Position numbers and translations under genes: made by a program | Shown here: one piece after another, positions 42,171 through 50,943 of the stretch | Numbering within the stretch: position 1 is the first letter of the stretch | How the letters are laid out: the number at the start of each line of letters is the position of its first letter | The notes under the pieces: model-generated | Database searches by the model: none | The model's input: the letters and a program-made list of their open reading frames with translations, nothing else | What the model was told of the DNA's origin: nothing | NCBI GenBank assembly: GCA_021413885.1 | Contig: JAIOPM010000032.1 | Location: 1-64,000 of the forward strand | DNA: 64,000 bases | Reading direction: 5' to 3' | Source: Planctomycetota bacterium | GTDB taxonomy: Bacteria; Planctomycetota; UBA1135; GCA-002686595

Positions 42171-43508
42171 ATGAAATCCCCTACCGTTGCGTCGGTCGTC
42201 TGCCTCATGTTCGCGCTGCTCGTCGGCTGCTCCAAGGAAGAGAGCGCGACGCCGACCGGATCCGCCGCGCCCGCCGCTAAGACGCTCGACATCTGGTGGT
42301 TCCAATGGGATCCGGCGACGGGCCTGCAGGAACTCGGGCGCGAGTACGAGAAGGCGACCGGCGTGAAAGTCACGGTCCATCAGATCCCGCTCTCGAGCTA
42401 CCAGGAGAAAGTCTTCCTCGAGTTCGGCAACTCGCGCACGGCGTTCGACATCGTCATCGGCGACAGCCAATGGATCGGTCGAGGCGCGGAGAGCGGCAGC
42501 TACGTCGAGCTCACCGACTGGCTGCCGACCGTCGTCGACCTGAAGACGATCCACGCGCGCGCGGCGAAGTACTTGTGCGAGTACCCGGAGAACAGCGGCA
42601 AGTGGTACGCGGCTCCGTGCGAGACCGACGCGGTCGGGCTCGCGTACCGCAAGGATTGGTTCGACGATCCGAAGGAGCGTGCGGCGTTCCAAGCGAAGTA
42701 CGGTCGCGAGCTCGCGGTGCCGACGACGTGGGACGAATTCGAACAGGTCGCGACGTTCTTCTTCCGGCCCGACGACAAGCGTTACGGCTGCGCGTTGCAA
42801 ACCGGCCGCGCGTACGACGCGTTGACGATGGGCTTGCAGAACTTGTTGTGGGCCAACGGCGGGATGTGGCACGAGGAAGGCTCGTTCCGCGTGAAGGGTT
42901 TCCTCGACACGGCCGGCACCGTCGCGGCGATCGAGAAGTTCAAGGCGCTGATCAAGCTGGGTCCGAAGAAGTCGGAGAACCTCGACTACGGCGAAGTGCT
43001 CGAGGCGTTCAACAACGGCTCGTGCGCGATGATGCTCAACTACTTCGCGTTCTTCCCCGGCGTGCTCGCGAAGTTCGGCGACAAGGTCGGGTTTGCCACC
43101 GTGCCCGCTCAGGACGGCAAACGCATCGCGAGCCTCGGCGGCCAAGGCCTCTCGATCTCGACGCGCATTCCGAAGGAGCAACAGGAGCTCGCGAAAGCGT
43201 TCATCGCGTGGTTCCTGAAACGCGAGACGCAAGAGCAGTGGATCACCAAGCCCGCGGGCTTCACCGCGAACACCGCGATCCTCGGCAGTGCCGAGTTCCG
43301 CGCGAAGACTCCCTACAACGCGCCGTTCGCCGACTCGATCGACACGATGCGCGACTTCTGGAACGTGCCGCAGTTCAACGAGCTCCTCAACGTGACGCAG
43401 AAGTACGTGGGCCAAGCGGTCGACGGACAGATGGACACCCTGGAGGCGCTGCACAAACTCGCCGACGAGAAGGAACGCATCCTGCGCGAGGCGGGGTTGC
43501 TCAAGTAG
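42171..43508 (+). CDS. ABC sugar/polyol-binding lipoprotein (CUT1 type)
   Basis: The 445-residue product has a lipoprotein signal (ASVVCLMFALLVGC) and the family-1 extracellular binding-protein fold: LDIWWFQWDPATGLQELGREYEKATGVKVTV, followed by GNSRTAFDIVIGDSQWIG and the hinge-domain segments, ending with a QFNELLNVTQKYVG helix. It should deliver a carbohydrate or polyol to the permeases 4.6 kb downstream (48106-49841) and the ATPases at 53785-55898. Its TAG stop overlaps the convergent histidine-kinase gene by 8 bp. Confidence 0.88.
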   Translation: MKSPTVASVVCLMFALLVGCSKEESATPTGSAAPAAKTLDIWWFQWDPATGLQELGREYEKATGVKVTVHQIPLSSYQEKVFLEFGNSRTAFDIVIGDSQWIGRGAESGSYVELTDWLPTVVDLKTIHARAAKYLCEYPENSGKWYAAPCETDAVGLAYRKDWFDDPKERAAFQAKYGRELAVPTTWDEFEQVATFFFRPDDKRYGCALQTGRAYDALTMGLQNLLWANGGMWHEEGSFRVKGFLDTAGTVAAIEKFKALIKLGPKKSENLDYGEVLEAFNNGSCAMMLNYFAFFPGVLAKFGDKVGFATVPAQDGKRIASLGGQGLSISTRIPKEQQELAKAFIAWFLKRETQEQWITKPAGFTANTAILGSAEFRAKTPYNAPFADSIDTMRDFWNVPQFNELLNVTQKYVGQAVDGQMDTLEALHKLADEKERILREAGLLK

Positions 43509-44913
43509 CGCGCGTGGGTTCGCGATCCGCGAGCATCGCGCGGAACGTCGAGCCTTCGAGCGTGAAAGCGAGGCGCATCTCGGCGTGTTCGGCCAGCGCG
43601 TGGGAGAGCGCGAGACCGAGGCCCGAGCGCGCGCGGTCGGCGCGCGCACCGTCCTTGCGCCAGAACGGTTCCGCGAGCGACGCCAGGTCCTCCGGCGCCA
43701 GATCGACCGGGCCGTTCTCGACGACGAAGGCCGTGCCGTGTTCGTCGCGTTCGACGCGGCAGCGCACGAAGCCGTCGCTCGGCGTGTAGTGCAACGCGTT
43801 CGAGATCAGGTTCGAGATCACGATGCGCAGGACGTCGCGGTCGCCCTGCATGCGATCGCCGGCAGCGACTCGATCGTCGACGCGCGGCGCGTGCGCGACG
43901 CCGTTGCCGGAACGCAGCGCTTCGGCGACGAGGTCGGCGAGCTCGACCTCGACGCGCTCGAAACGCTCGGACTGCGTCTGCAACCTCGCGAGACGCAACA
44001 GCGTCGACACCGTGTGCCCCATCCGCCACGCGACGTTGCGCGCGGTCGAGAGCGCGCGACGTGAGCCCTCGGGATCGCTTCCGTTGCGCAGCGCGACTTC
44101 GGTGACGGTCACCAACTCGCTGATCGGCGTGCGCAGCTCGTGGGCGATGTCGGCGGTGGTCCGACGCTCGCGCTTCAACGCCGCGTCGACGCGGCGGATC
44201 AACGCGGCGCTCTTCTCCGCGACCGGTGCGAGTTCCTTCGGCACCTCGCCGACCTCGAGGCGATCGGGCAGACGCTCGACGTCGAGCGCATCGAGCGCCG
44301 CCGCGAGCCGGTTCGCCGGCTCGAGGCCGCCGTGCACCGCGGTCCACGTCACGAACGCGATCAACGAACAGAGCGCGACGCACACCAACGCGCACCACGC
44401 CATCGTCTCCTGCTCGGCGACGACGAGGTCCTCGCGCCCGCGCGCGATCGTCACCAGTACCGTCGCGGCGGTCGGCCGATCGGGGCCTTCCTCGGGGAAG
44501 ACGTGGTGCACCTCGACGATCTGCGCAACGAACCTGCCGGTGCGGCCGTCGGGCAGCGGCGCCGTCCAATAGATCGGTTCGGGGCCGGGCGTACCGACGA
44601 CCGAGAGCTCGCGGCCCGCCAGCGACTCCGAACTCTCGACCACGGCGCCACCGACGACGCGCAGCTCGAAGTACGCGGGGGCGTTCGCTCGCTCGTACTC
44701 GGGCATCAGCTCACCGGAAAACTCGAACTCGAGGCCGTCCTTGGTTTGGAAGAGGATCGACGCGAAACCGAGCACTCGGTCGGCGAGGTTCTCGTCGAAA
44801 CGCCGCGCGTGCGAACGCGCGACGGCGAAGTAGACGGCGAAACCCGCCGCGACCAGGATCACGATCGAGCCGCCGAGCAGACGCGAGAGCAAGTACGCGC
44901 GGATCGACTTCAC
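43501..44913 (-). CDS. Sensor histidine kinase
   Basis: The 470-residue product has two transmembrane segments (residues ~14-34 and ~172-192) flanking an extracytoplasmic sensing region of ~135 residues. The H-box is TTADIAHELRTP (His258), the N-box NLISNALHY, and the G-box RSGLGLALSHA. The D-box reads VENGPVD, a CusS-like variant with Glu in place of the usual Asp. The GTG start overlaps the response regulator stop (GTGA). It should autophosphorylate at His258 and transfer to Asp51 of the partner. Signal unknown. Confidence 0.9.
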   Translation of the reverse strand: MKSIRAYLLSRLLGGSIVILVAAGFAVYFAVARSHARRFDENLADRVLGFASILFQTKDGLEFEFSGELMPEYERANAPAYFELRVVGGAVVESSESLAGRELSVVGTPGPEPIYWTAPLPDGRTGRFVAQIVEVHHVFPEEGPDRPTAATVLVTIARGREDLVVAEQETMAWCALVCVALCSLIAFVTWTAVHGGLEPANRLAAALDALDVERLPDRLEVGEVPKELAPVAEKSAALIRRVDAALKRERRTTADIAHELRTPISELVTVTEVALRNGSDPEGSRRALSTARNVAWRMGHTVSTLLRLARLQTQSERFERVEVELADLVAEALRSGNGVAHAPRVDDRVAAGDRMQGDRDVLRIVISNLISNALHYTPSDGFVRCRVERDEHGTAFVVENGPVDLAPEDLASLAEPFWRKDGARADRARSGLGLALSHALAEHAEMRLAFTLEGSTFRAMLADREPTRAT

Positions 44914-45584
44914 GGCGAGCGCTCTTCGAGCACGTAGCCGCGCCCGCGACGCGTCTGGATCAGGTGCTTGCCGCGTTCCCCGAGCTTCGCGCGCAGGATG
45001 CACACGGCGGAGTCGACCGCGTTGCTCGACGGCAACTTGTGGACGCCGTAGATGTGATCCTCGATCTCCTCGCGTGTCACGGTGTGGCCCTTGCGCAACG
45101 CGAGGTACTCGAGCAACGCGAACTCGCGCGCGGTCAGGTCGATCGCGGCGCCGGCGACGCTCGCGCGGCGCGCGACGACGTCGATCGAGAGCGCGCCGAC
45201 GTCGATGCGCGACGAAGGCTCGGCGTAGCGACGTCGCACCAGCGCGTGGAGCCGCGCGAGCAGCTCCTCGAACGCGAACGGCTTGACCAAGTAGTCGTCG
45301 GCACCGGCGTTGAGGCCTTGCACGCGATCCTCGACGCGATCGCGCGCGGTGAGGACAAGGACGTGCGGCCGATCACGCACGCTCGAGAGCGACGCGAGCA
45401 CGCCGAGCCCGTTCAACTTCGGCAGCATCCAATCGAGGACGACGACGTCGTACGGATTGTTGCGCGCGAGCGCCGCGCCGGCCTCGCCGTCGGCGGCCGC
45501 ATCGACCGCGAAGCCCTCGCGCGCGAGCCCCGCACGCAGCGAATCGCGCAACGCCTCCGAGTCCTCGACGATCAGGACACGCAT
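44910..45584 (-). CDS. OmpR-family response regulator
   Basis: The 224-residue product has a receiver domain (Asp51 in VVVLDWMLP; the Lys in YLVKPF) and a winged-helix DNA-binding domain with LTAREFALLEYLALRKGHTVTR and YGVHKLPSSNAVDSAVCILRAKLG. It is the partner of the coupled histidine kinase (GTGA overlap). A TAGAGT box lies nine bases upstream of the ATG, consistent with a short or absent leader. Target genes unknown; the upstream 376-bp gap and the divergent secreted-protein gene are candidates. Confidence 0.92.
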   Translation of the reverse strand: MRVLIVEDSEALRDSLRAGLAREGFAVDAAADGEAGAALARNNPYDVVVLDWMLPKLNGLGVLASLSSVRDRPHVLVLTARDRVEDRVQGLNAGADDYLVKPFAFEELLARLHALVRRRYAEPSSRIDVGALSIDVVARRASVAGAAIDLTAREFALLEYLALRKGHTVTREEIEDHIYGVHKLPSSNAVDSAVCILRAKLGERGKHLIQTRRGRGYVLEERSP

Positions 45585-45960
45585 GATGCTTCCACTCTAC
45601 GGCATCGACGCGCGGCGAGGAGCGTTCGAACGACGCGACGCGGGCGCTGACCTCGAGCCGCGATTACGGTGCGATTATCGCGCGGGCGGCGGTGTGTTCG
45701 CAGTCGAACGTCGAGCGAGCGCTCGCGATCGGGCGCCGCGCCGCGTCGAAGCGCGGCGGGTTACCGACGTATGACCGCGACGACGCGCGAACCCGCGCCG
45801 CGCCCGCGACGACGGCCGATCATCCCCGCGTAACTCCGCGCGCCCCACGAGGAACGTCGCGCGCAGTACACCTCGATCGAAGCGCGGCGTCATCGGATGG
45901 GGATTCGAGTCGACGCTCGCGCTCGCGATTCCACAGAGACACACATAAGGAGCCTAGATC
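45585..45960. other. 376-bp divergent intergenic region
   Basis: Between the response regulator and a divergent secreted-protein gene. No gene is supported. It may contain operators for the two-component system and holds a ribosome site AAGGAG (45947-45952) before the gene at 45961. Confidence 0.4.
45594..45599 (-). promoter_or_regulatory. -10-like box (TAGAGT) close to the response regulator start
   Basis: On the minus strand TAGAGT is followed by nine bases and the ATG at 45584, so the leader would be only about 3 bases. Confidence 0.4.
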
Positions 45961-46899
45961 ATGGTCACACGTTCGTCCTTCGCTCTCGGCGCGACGTTGG
46001 TCGCTTCCACCGTCGCGTGGTGCTCACCACTGTTCGCTTCGAGCGAGAAGTCCAACCCCTGCAAGAAGACCGCGGCGTACGCCGACACCGCGTGCCGCAA
46101 GGAAGCGAGCTCGGCGTACTGGACCGAGCGGGCCAAGTGCATCAACCTCACCGACGTCACGGCGCGCGAGGACTGCATCGACGCGGCGATCGGCGCGTTC
46201 GACGAGGCCCTCGACGACTGCAAGGAGCAGTACGCCGCGCGCATCGATCTGTGCAAGGCGCTCGGCAGCAACGCATATGATCCGTTGATCGACCCCGCGG
46301 ATTACGTCGTCGGGATCTCCAATCCGCTGATGCCGCTCGTGCCGGGCACGACCCTCGTGTACGAAAACTCGACACCCGAGGGACTCGAGACGATCAACTA
46401 CATGATCACGCACCAGACGAAGACGATCCTCGGCGTCGAGTGCATCGTGGTGCACGACGTCGCCGACCTCGACGGCGTCGTGATCGAAGACACGTTCGAT
46501 TGGTTCGCTCAAGATGTCGACGGCAACGTCTGGTACTTCGGCGAGTTCTCGATCGAGTACGAAGGCGGCGTGCTCGTCGGGTTCGGAGGCTCGTGGGAAG
46601 CCGGCGTCGACGGCGCGAAACCCGGCATCGTGATGCAGGCCTCGCCGATCGTCGGCGAGGTGTATCGCCAGGAGTTCCTGGTCGGCGAGGCGGAGGACGT
46701 CGCGGGCGTGCTCGGCCTCGCCGCGAACGCGGTCGTGCCGCTCGGCAGCTATGCGAACTGTCTGCAGACCGAAGATTACACGCCGATCGAGCCCGGCCAC
46801 GTCGAGAACAAGTACTACGCGCCGGGCGTCGGGCTGGTGCTTTCGACCAATCCTGAGACGGGTTCGCGCGAGGAGCTCGTCGCGATCACCACCAACTGA
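45961..46899 (+). CDS. Secreted protein with Cys-rich helical head and conserved beta domain
   Basis: The 312-residue product has a signal peptide (LGATLVASTVAWCSPLFA). A head of ~75 residues follows with six regularly spaced cysteines in a helical setting (NPCKKT, DTACRK, RAKCIN, REDCID, LDDCKE, DLCKAL), likely two disulfide-linked helices. The rest is a beta-rich domain beginning DYVVGISNPLMPLVPGTTLVYE, a pattern seen in other bacterial secreted proteins of unknown function. AAGGAG lies eight bases before the ATG. It is divergent from the response regulator and could be its target. Confidence 0.75.
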   Translation: MVTRSSFALGATLVASTVAWCSPLFASSEKSNPCKKTAAYADTACRKEASSAYWTERAKCINLTDVTAREDCIDAAIGAFDEALDDCKEQYAARIDLCKALGSNAYDPLIDPADYVVGISNPLMPLVPGTTLVYENSTPEGLETINYMITHQTKTILGVECIVVHDVADLDGVVIEDTFDWFAQDVDGNVWYFGEFSIEYEGGVLVGFGGSWEAGVDGAKPGIVMQASPIVGEVYRQEFLVGEAEDVAGVLGLAANAVVPLGSYANCLQTEDYTPIEPGHVENKYYAPGVGLVLSTNPETGSREELVAITTN

Positions 46900-46911
46900 G
46901 GCACGCGTGCC
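46900..46911. repeat. 12-bp perfect palindrome after a stop codon
   Basis: GGCACGCGTGCC begins directly after the TGA of the secreted-protein gene. It may be the stem of a weak terminator or a protein-binding site; there is no T run, though seven A bases follow at 46950-46956. Confidence 0.4.
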
Positions 46912-47049
46912 CGTACCGGTTTCTGCCGAGGTTCGCCCGAAGCGTCCGGAAAAAAACTGACTCGGCGCGCCCCGATCGCTACATCTAAAGGGAAGTCGTC
47001 GGGGTGGTTCCGACGATCCGAACCAAGAACCGAACCCAAAGAAACGACC

Positions 47050-47286
47050 ATGAAGAAGACGCTCTCCGCCCTGGCGATCGCCGCTGCACTCATGTGCGGC
47101 AGCTGCTACGGCCCGAACAAGACCTGGAACAACCTGCACGACTGGAACGGCAAGGTCACCGACAGCAAGTGGGGCAACGAGGCCGTCTTCCTCGGCCTCA
47201 ACATCATCCCGGTGTACGGCGTGTGCTACCTCGCCGACATCCTGATCTTCAACTCGATCGAGTTCTGGAAGGGCGAAGGCAAGTAG
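47050..47286 (+). CDS. DUF3332 family small lipoprotein
   Basis: The 78-residue product has a lipoprotein signal (ALAIAAALMCGSC) and the DUF3332 pattern: CYGPNKTWNNLHDWNGKV, then VFLGLNIIPVYGVCYLADILIFNSIEFWKG. Members are small membrane-associated proteins of unknown function in diverse Gram-negative-type bacteria. The last half is hydrophobic and may lie in or near the membrane. It is monocistronic: a strong terminator follows 35 bp downstream. Confidence 0.88.
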   Translation: MKKTLSALAIAAALMCGSCYGPNKTWNNLHDWNGKVTDSKWGNEAVFLGLNIIPVYGVCYLADILIFNSIEFWKGEGK

Positions 47287-47321
47287 AGCTTTCGCTCGCG
47301 AAGCACTCGCGAGTTCACATG

Positions 47322-47359
47322 CGGGGATCGCGCTTCCGGCGCGGTCCCCGTTTTCGTTT
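47322..47359 (+). terminator. Rho-independent terminator after the DUF3332 gene
   Basis: A 12-bp stem (47322-47333 with 47339-47350, one G-U pair, loop TTCCG) is followed by TTTTCGTTT. Confidence 0.88.
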
Positions 47360-47450
47360 GGGCGGCAACCTCGGCGCACGCGACGCACGAATCCCGCGTT
47401 GCGAAGCGCTCGACACGGACTTTCAGCCTGCGGACCCAACGGAGACCGCC

Positions 47451-48059
47451 ATGAAAGCCGCACACCTGTTCGCCGCATCCGCTCTCGCCGTGCTCGCCGC
47501 CTGCAACGGAATCGAGTTCGAGTTCCCGTCCGGCTACCCGACTTCCGCGCCGACCGAGAACCGCTCCGTCGCGATCAACGGTCGCGAGCTCGACGCCGAC
47601 GACCTCGCGGGCTTCACCGCCGCGTACGGCACGACGCTGCCCGCCGGCGCGTACTGGTACGACACGCGCTCCGGAGCGATCGGCGTCGTCGGCGAATCGG
47701 TCGGCGGCTTCCTCCGTCCCGGTCACGACTTGGGGTCGATCGATCCCGCCGCGTCCCGCGGTGACACCGGAGTCTTCGTCAACGGCCGAGAGTTGCCGAT
47801 CGTCGAGTGGACGTGGGTGTCGAACGTCGTCGGTTTCGCCGTGGCGCCCGGCCGCTACTGGATCGACCACCGCGGCAACTACGGTTACGAGGGGCGCGAG
47901 TTCGCGCTCGGCAATCTGGCCGCGAGCGGCGCATCGAACTCCGCGGGCGGCGGCGACGGCTTCTGGTCGTCGCGCTACGCATCGGGCAACGCGAACGCGG
48001 ACAATTCCGCCGGCTACGTCTACCTCCCGGGCACGGGTTCGGTCAGCTACGGCATGTGA
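47451..48059 (+). CDS. Hypothetical lipoprotein (Gly/Ser-rich)
   Basis: The 202-residue product has a lipoprotein signal (ALAVLAAC). The mature part has two similar halves, each with 'xINGREL' (VAINGRELDADD and VFVNGRELPIVE) and an aromatic Tyr/Trp motif (GAYWYDTRSGAIG, GRYWIDHRGNYGYEG), so it is an internal duplication. The C terminus is Gly/Ser/Asn-rich. GGAGA lies five bases before the ATG. It is followed 46 bp later by the permease operon but is probably a separate unit. Confidence 0.65.
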   Translation: MKAAHLFAASALAVLAACNGIEFEFPSGYPTSAPTENRSVAINGRELDADDLAGFTAAYGTTLPAGAYWYDTRSGAIGVVGESVGGFLRPGHDLGSIDPAASRGDTGVFVNGRELPIVEWTWVSNVVGFAVAPGRYWIDHRGNYGYEGREFALGNLAASGASNSAGGGDGFWSSRYASGNANADNSAGYVYLPGTGSVSYGM

Positions 48060-48094
48060 GCGCGACGAGCTGGCGCGACTCCGAGCGGGACGAT

Positions 48095-48099
48095 AGGAG
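48095..48099 (+). promoter_or_regulatory. Ribosome binding site AGGAG that fixes the GTG start at 48106
   Basis: AGGAG lies six bases before the GTG start of the permease gene and supports this start over upstream codons. Confidence 0.65.
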
Positions 48100-48105
48100 T
48101 ACCGC

Positions 48106-48981
48106 GTGGCGAATCACGAGCGCGCGCCGATCCGTTGGGCCTTCGTGGCTCCGACGTTGATCCTGTTGATCGCGTTCAACGTCTTTCCGCTCGTCTACAA
48201 CCTCGTCCTTGCGTTCACCAACGCGCAGCTCGTCGGCGGAACGACGCGCGGCATCGGCGGCGCCAACTTCGCGCGCGTGTTCGCCGAGCCGGAGTTCGCG
48301 GGAGCGGTGCGCCTGACCGCGCTCTTCGTGTTGCTCGCGGTGTCGATCGAGCTCGTGCTCGGCTTCGCCGTCGCGCTCGCGCTGCGCCGCGACTTCCGCG
48401 GCAAGACCGTGGTGATGACCGCGTTGCTCGTGCCGATGATGTTGTCGCCCGCGGTGATGGGCCTCTTCTGGAACCTGATCCTGAACGGCAACTACGGGAT
48501 CTTGAATCAGACGCTCGCGGCGCTCGGCCTTCCGCAACCGGAGTGGCTGACCGTCGGCGCGTTGAAATTCACGTCGATGTTGATGATCGACGTGTGGATG
48601 TGGACGCCGTTCATGATCCTGATCGCGCTCGCGGGACTGAACGCGATCCCGCCCGCGATCTACGAAGCGGCCGAGATTGATCGCGCGAGCGCCTGGACCG
48701 TCTTCCGGCGCATCACGTTGCCGCTGTGCGCGCCGTTGCTCGGGCTCGCGGTCCTGCTGCGCACCACCGACGCGCTCAAGCAATTCGATCTCGTGATGGC
48801 GATCACCGGCCCGAACGACGAGAACACGCAGACGCTCTCGACGTTGCTCTACCAGGTCACGTTCCGCGACGGAAAGATCGGGCTCGGGAGCTCCTTCGCC
48901 TGCGTCGTCCTCGTGATCGTGATCGCGGTGGCGACGGTGTTCACGCGCTACATGGAGCGGATGCAACGGAGGCCGGCGTGA
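48106..48981 (+). CDS. CUT1-family ABC permease, first subunit (MalF/UgpA-like)
   Basis: The 291-residue product has six hydrophobic helices and the MalF-type EAA loop EAAEIDRASAWTVFRRITLP. The usual Gly is replaced by Arg (DRAS), a variation also seen in other CUT1 permeases. It pairs with the next gene (GTGA overlap) to form the channel for the binding protein at 42171. The ATP-binding proteins are at 53785 and 54858. Confidence 0.9.
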   Translation: MANHERAPIRWAFVAPTLILLIAFNVFPLVYNLVLAFTNAQLVGGTTRGIGGANFARVFAEPEFAGAVRLTALFVLLAVSIELVLGFAVALALRRDFRGKTVVMTALLVPMMLSPAVMGLFWNLILNGNYGILNQTLAALGLPQPEWLTVGALKFTSMLMIDVWMWTPFMILIALAGLNAIPPAIYEAAEIDRASAWTVFRRITLPLCAPLLGLAVLLRTTDALKQFDLVMAITGPNDENTQTLSTLLYQVTFRDGKIGLGSSFACVVLVIVIAVATVFTRYMERMQRRPA

Positions 48982-49841
48982 AGCTCGCGCGACGCCTCGT
49001 GATCGGCGCGTACCTCTTCGCGGCGATGCTACCGCTCGTGTGGATGGCGCTGTCGTCGTTCAAGACGCGCGACGATGCGATTCGGCCGCATCCCAACTTC
49101 GTGCCGGCGGCGACGGCGAGCGCCGATCCGCGCGCCATCACGTTCGAAGCGACGCTCGAGAACTACACCGAGCTCGCCGACGTCCACGTCGGTGCGCAAG
49201 CGAGTTTCCTCGAGCACTTGGGCAACAGCCTGATCGTCGGACTTTGCAGCACGCTCGCCGCCGTCGCGCTCGGCACCGCCGCGGCGTACGGCTTCTCGCG
49301 CTTCGAGTTCGCGGGCAAGAAGGACTGGCTGTTCTTCATCCTCTCGACGCGCTTCATGCCGCCGCTCGCGGTCGTCGTGCCGGTGTTGATCATGTACCGC
49401 ACGCTCGACCTGCAAGGCACGCATCTCGGATTGATCTTGCTCTACACCGTCTTCAATCTGTCGCTCGCGGTGTGGTTGATGAAGGGCTTCATCGACGAGA
49501 TCCCGCGCGCGTTCGAGGAAGCAGCTTTGGTCGACGGCTACTCGCGCCTCGCCGCGTTCCGGCGCATCATCCTTCCGGAAGCGCGCACCGGCATGGCGGT
49601 CACTGCGGTGTTCTGCTTGATCTCGGCGTGGAACGAGTACGGCTTCGCGATGACGCTCAACGCGTCGGGAGCGATCACGGTCCCCGCCTACTTCGCCGGA
49701 CTCCAAGGCAACATCGCCGGCATGCCGTGGCCGCAGATCGCGGCGGGAGCGCTGATCTTCGTCGCACCGATCGTGCTCTTCACCGTGCTCGTCCGCCGCC
49801 ACCTGCTGCGCGGCATGACGTTCGGGACGATCAAGCAGTAG
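48978..49841 (+). CDS. CUT1-family ABC permease, second subunit (MalG/UgpE-like)
   Basis: The 287-residue product has six helices, the periplasmic loop of MalG-type subunits and the EAA loop EEAALVDGYSRLAAFRRIILP. Its GTG start overlaps the stop of the first permease (GTGA), so the two are coupled. The TAG stop is followed 7 bp later by a convergent gene, so the ATPases are not in the same transcript. Confidence 0.9.
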   Translation: MKLARRLVIGAYLFAAMLPLVWMALSSFKTRDDAIRPHPNFVPAATASADPRAITFEATLENYTELADVHVGAQASFLEHLGNSLIVGLCSTLAAVALGTAAAYGFSRFEFAGKKDWLFFILSTRFMPPLAVVVPVLIMYRTLDLQGTHLGLILLYTVFNLSLAVWLMKGFIDEIPRAFEEAALVDGYSRLAAFRRIILPEARTGMAVTAVFCLISAWNEYGFAMTLNASGAITVPAYFAGLQGNIAGMPWPQIAAGALIFVAPIVLFTVLVRRHLLRGMTFGTIKQ

Positions 49842-49848
49842 CGCGCGT

Positions 49849-50898
49849 CTACCGCGGGTTGACCGCGAACGCGCCGTACCAGAGGCAACGCGCGTCGAGC
49901 GTCGCGAACTCGCCTGTGCGGAGGTCGCAGATCTTGATCGTCGAGAAATCCGGCGGAGCCGTCAGGCCCATGCGATGGCGATGTTGCGGCGCGCCTTCGG
50001 TCGGGAGCGCTTGGTAGACCGCGAAGTGTTCGTCGTACACCCCGAGCACCCGACCGGCGAGGCCCGTCAACTTCGCGGCGTCGAGGACGATCGTGCCGTC
50101 CGACACGCGCACGCACTTCACGATCGCTTTGTCGCGCACCAGAGCGATGCCCACCGAGCGATCGAGCGCGAGGAACTCGCCCGGCGCGAGCTTGCGGTCC
50201 TCGGCTCCGTCGAAGCTGCACACGCGCGTCGAGAAGCGCTCGCCCTCGAGCACAGAGAAGCTCACGAGCCGCGTGTCGTCGACGATCGCCACCTCGCCGA
50301 CACATCCGGTCGGACGGTTCCACACGATCTGCTTCCCGTCGAGCGAGACGAGAGCGACGCTGCCGGCGTACGTCGGTTCGCCCTTGGAGCCGAAGCGCCA
50401 CGATACGGCGGCCCAACCGTCTCGGTCCGCGATCGCCATGCGAGCCCGGCTGTCGATCGCGTCCTTGCCGCTCACGATTTCCGACGATTTGTCGACATCG
50501 CTCAACGCACTCGAATGGATGGCCCAACGATTCCACTCAGGTCTCGAGTCGTAGTCGCGGGTCACGCACACGAGCTCGCCCGCGACTTCCGAAGCGGCAG
50601 CGCAGATCGCGTCGTCCGGCAAACACACGGTTCGCCTCGCCCGCGCGGGGAACGCGATCAGCTCGAAGCAATCTCCGCGGACGTCGTCGGCCGTCGCGAG
50701 CGAAGCACGCATGTGCTCGACCAACTCCGGCTTCTCGGGGCCCCGCACCGTCGGCAGCAGTGGCGACATCTTGAACCCGAGCGCGTCGAGCACGAAGCAA
50801 CCAGACGTCACGAACGCCAACGCGATACCGAGCACCGCGACCGCCGCACGCCGGCCTCGAAGCGCACGAGACGATTCACTCGGACGTACGTGGCGCAT
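49849..50898 (-). CDS. Hypothetical lipoprotein, possibly propeller-like
   Basis: The 349-residue product has a long basic N terminus, then a lipoprotein signal (AVAVLGIALAFVTSGC, Cys34). The mature part has repeated beta units (LVSLDGKQIVWNRPTGCVGEVAIVDD, FLALDRSVGIALVRDKAIVKCVRVSDG) consistent with a propeller. Composition is lower in GC. It lies between the permease and the EAL gene. A TAGACT box lies 23 bases upstream. Confidence 0.6.
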   Translation of the reverse strand: MRHVRPSESSRALRGRRAAVAVLGIALAFVTSGCFVLDALGFKMSPLLPTVRGPEKPELVEHMRASLATADDVRGDCFELIAFPARARRTVCLPDDAICAAASEVAGELVCVTRDYDSRPEWNRWAIHSSALSDVDKSSEIVSGKDAIDSRARMAIADRDGWAAVSWRFGSKGEPTYAGSVALVSLDGKQIVWNRPTGCVGEVAIVDDTRLVSFSVLEGERFSTRVCSFDGAEDRKLAPGEFLALDRSVGIALVRDKAIVKCVRVSDGTIVLDAAKLTGLAGRVLGVYDEHFAVYQALPTEGAPQHRHRMGLTAPPDFSTIKICDLRTGEFATLDARCLWYGAFAVNPR

Positions 50899-50921
50899 GC
50901 GCGAGCGTGACCTCGCGCACG

Positions 50922-50927
50922 AGTCTA
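50922..50927 (-). promoter_or_regulatory. -10-like box (TAGACT) upstream of the lipoprotein gene
   Basis: On the minus strand TAGACT lies 23 bases before the ATG at 50898. Confidence 0.45.
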
Positions 50928-50943
50928 CCGGCGCAACTCCGCC

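Noticed and set aside
43921-44000. Loss of the histidine kinase ATP-binding D-box (VENGPVD) as evidence of an inactive kinase
   Set aside because: CusS-type kinases carry a similar VEN-type variant and are active, and H, N and G boxes are intact.
48661-48725. Arg in place of Gly in the EAA loop of the first permease as a defect
   Set aside because: The DRAS form occurs in other CUT1 permeases, and the rest of the loop is intact.
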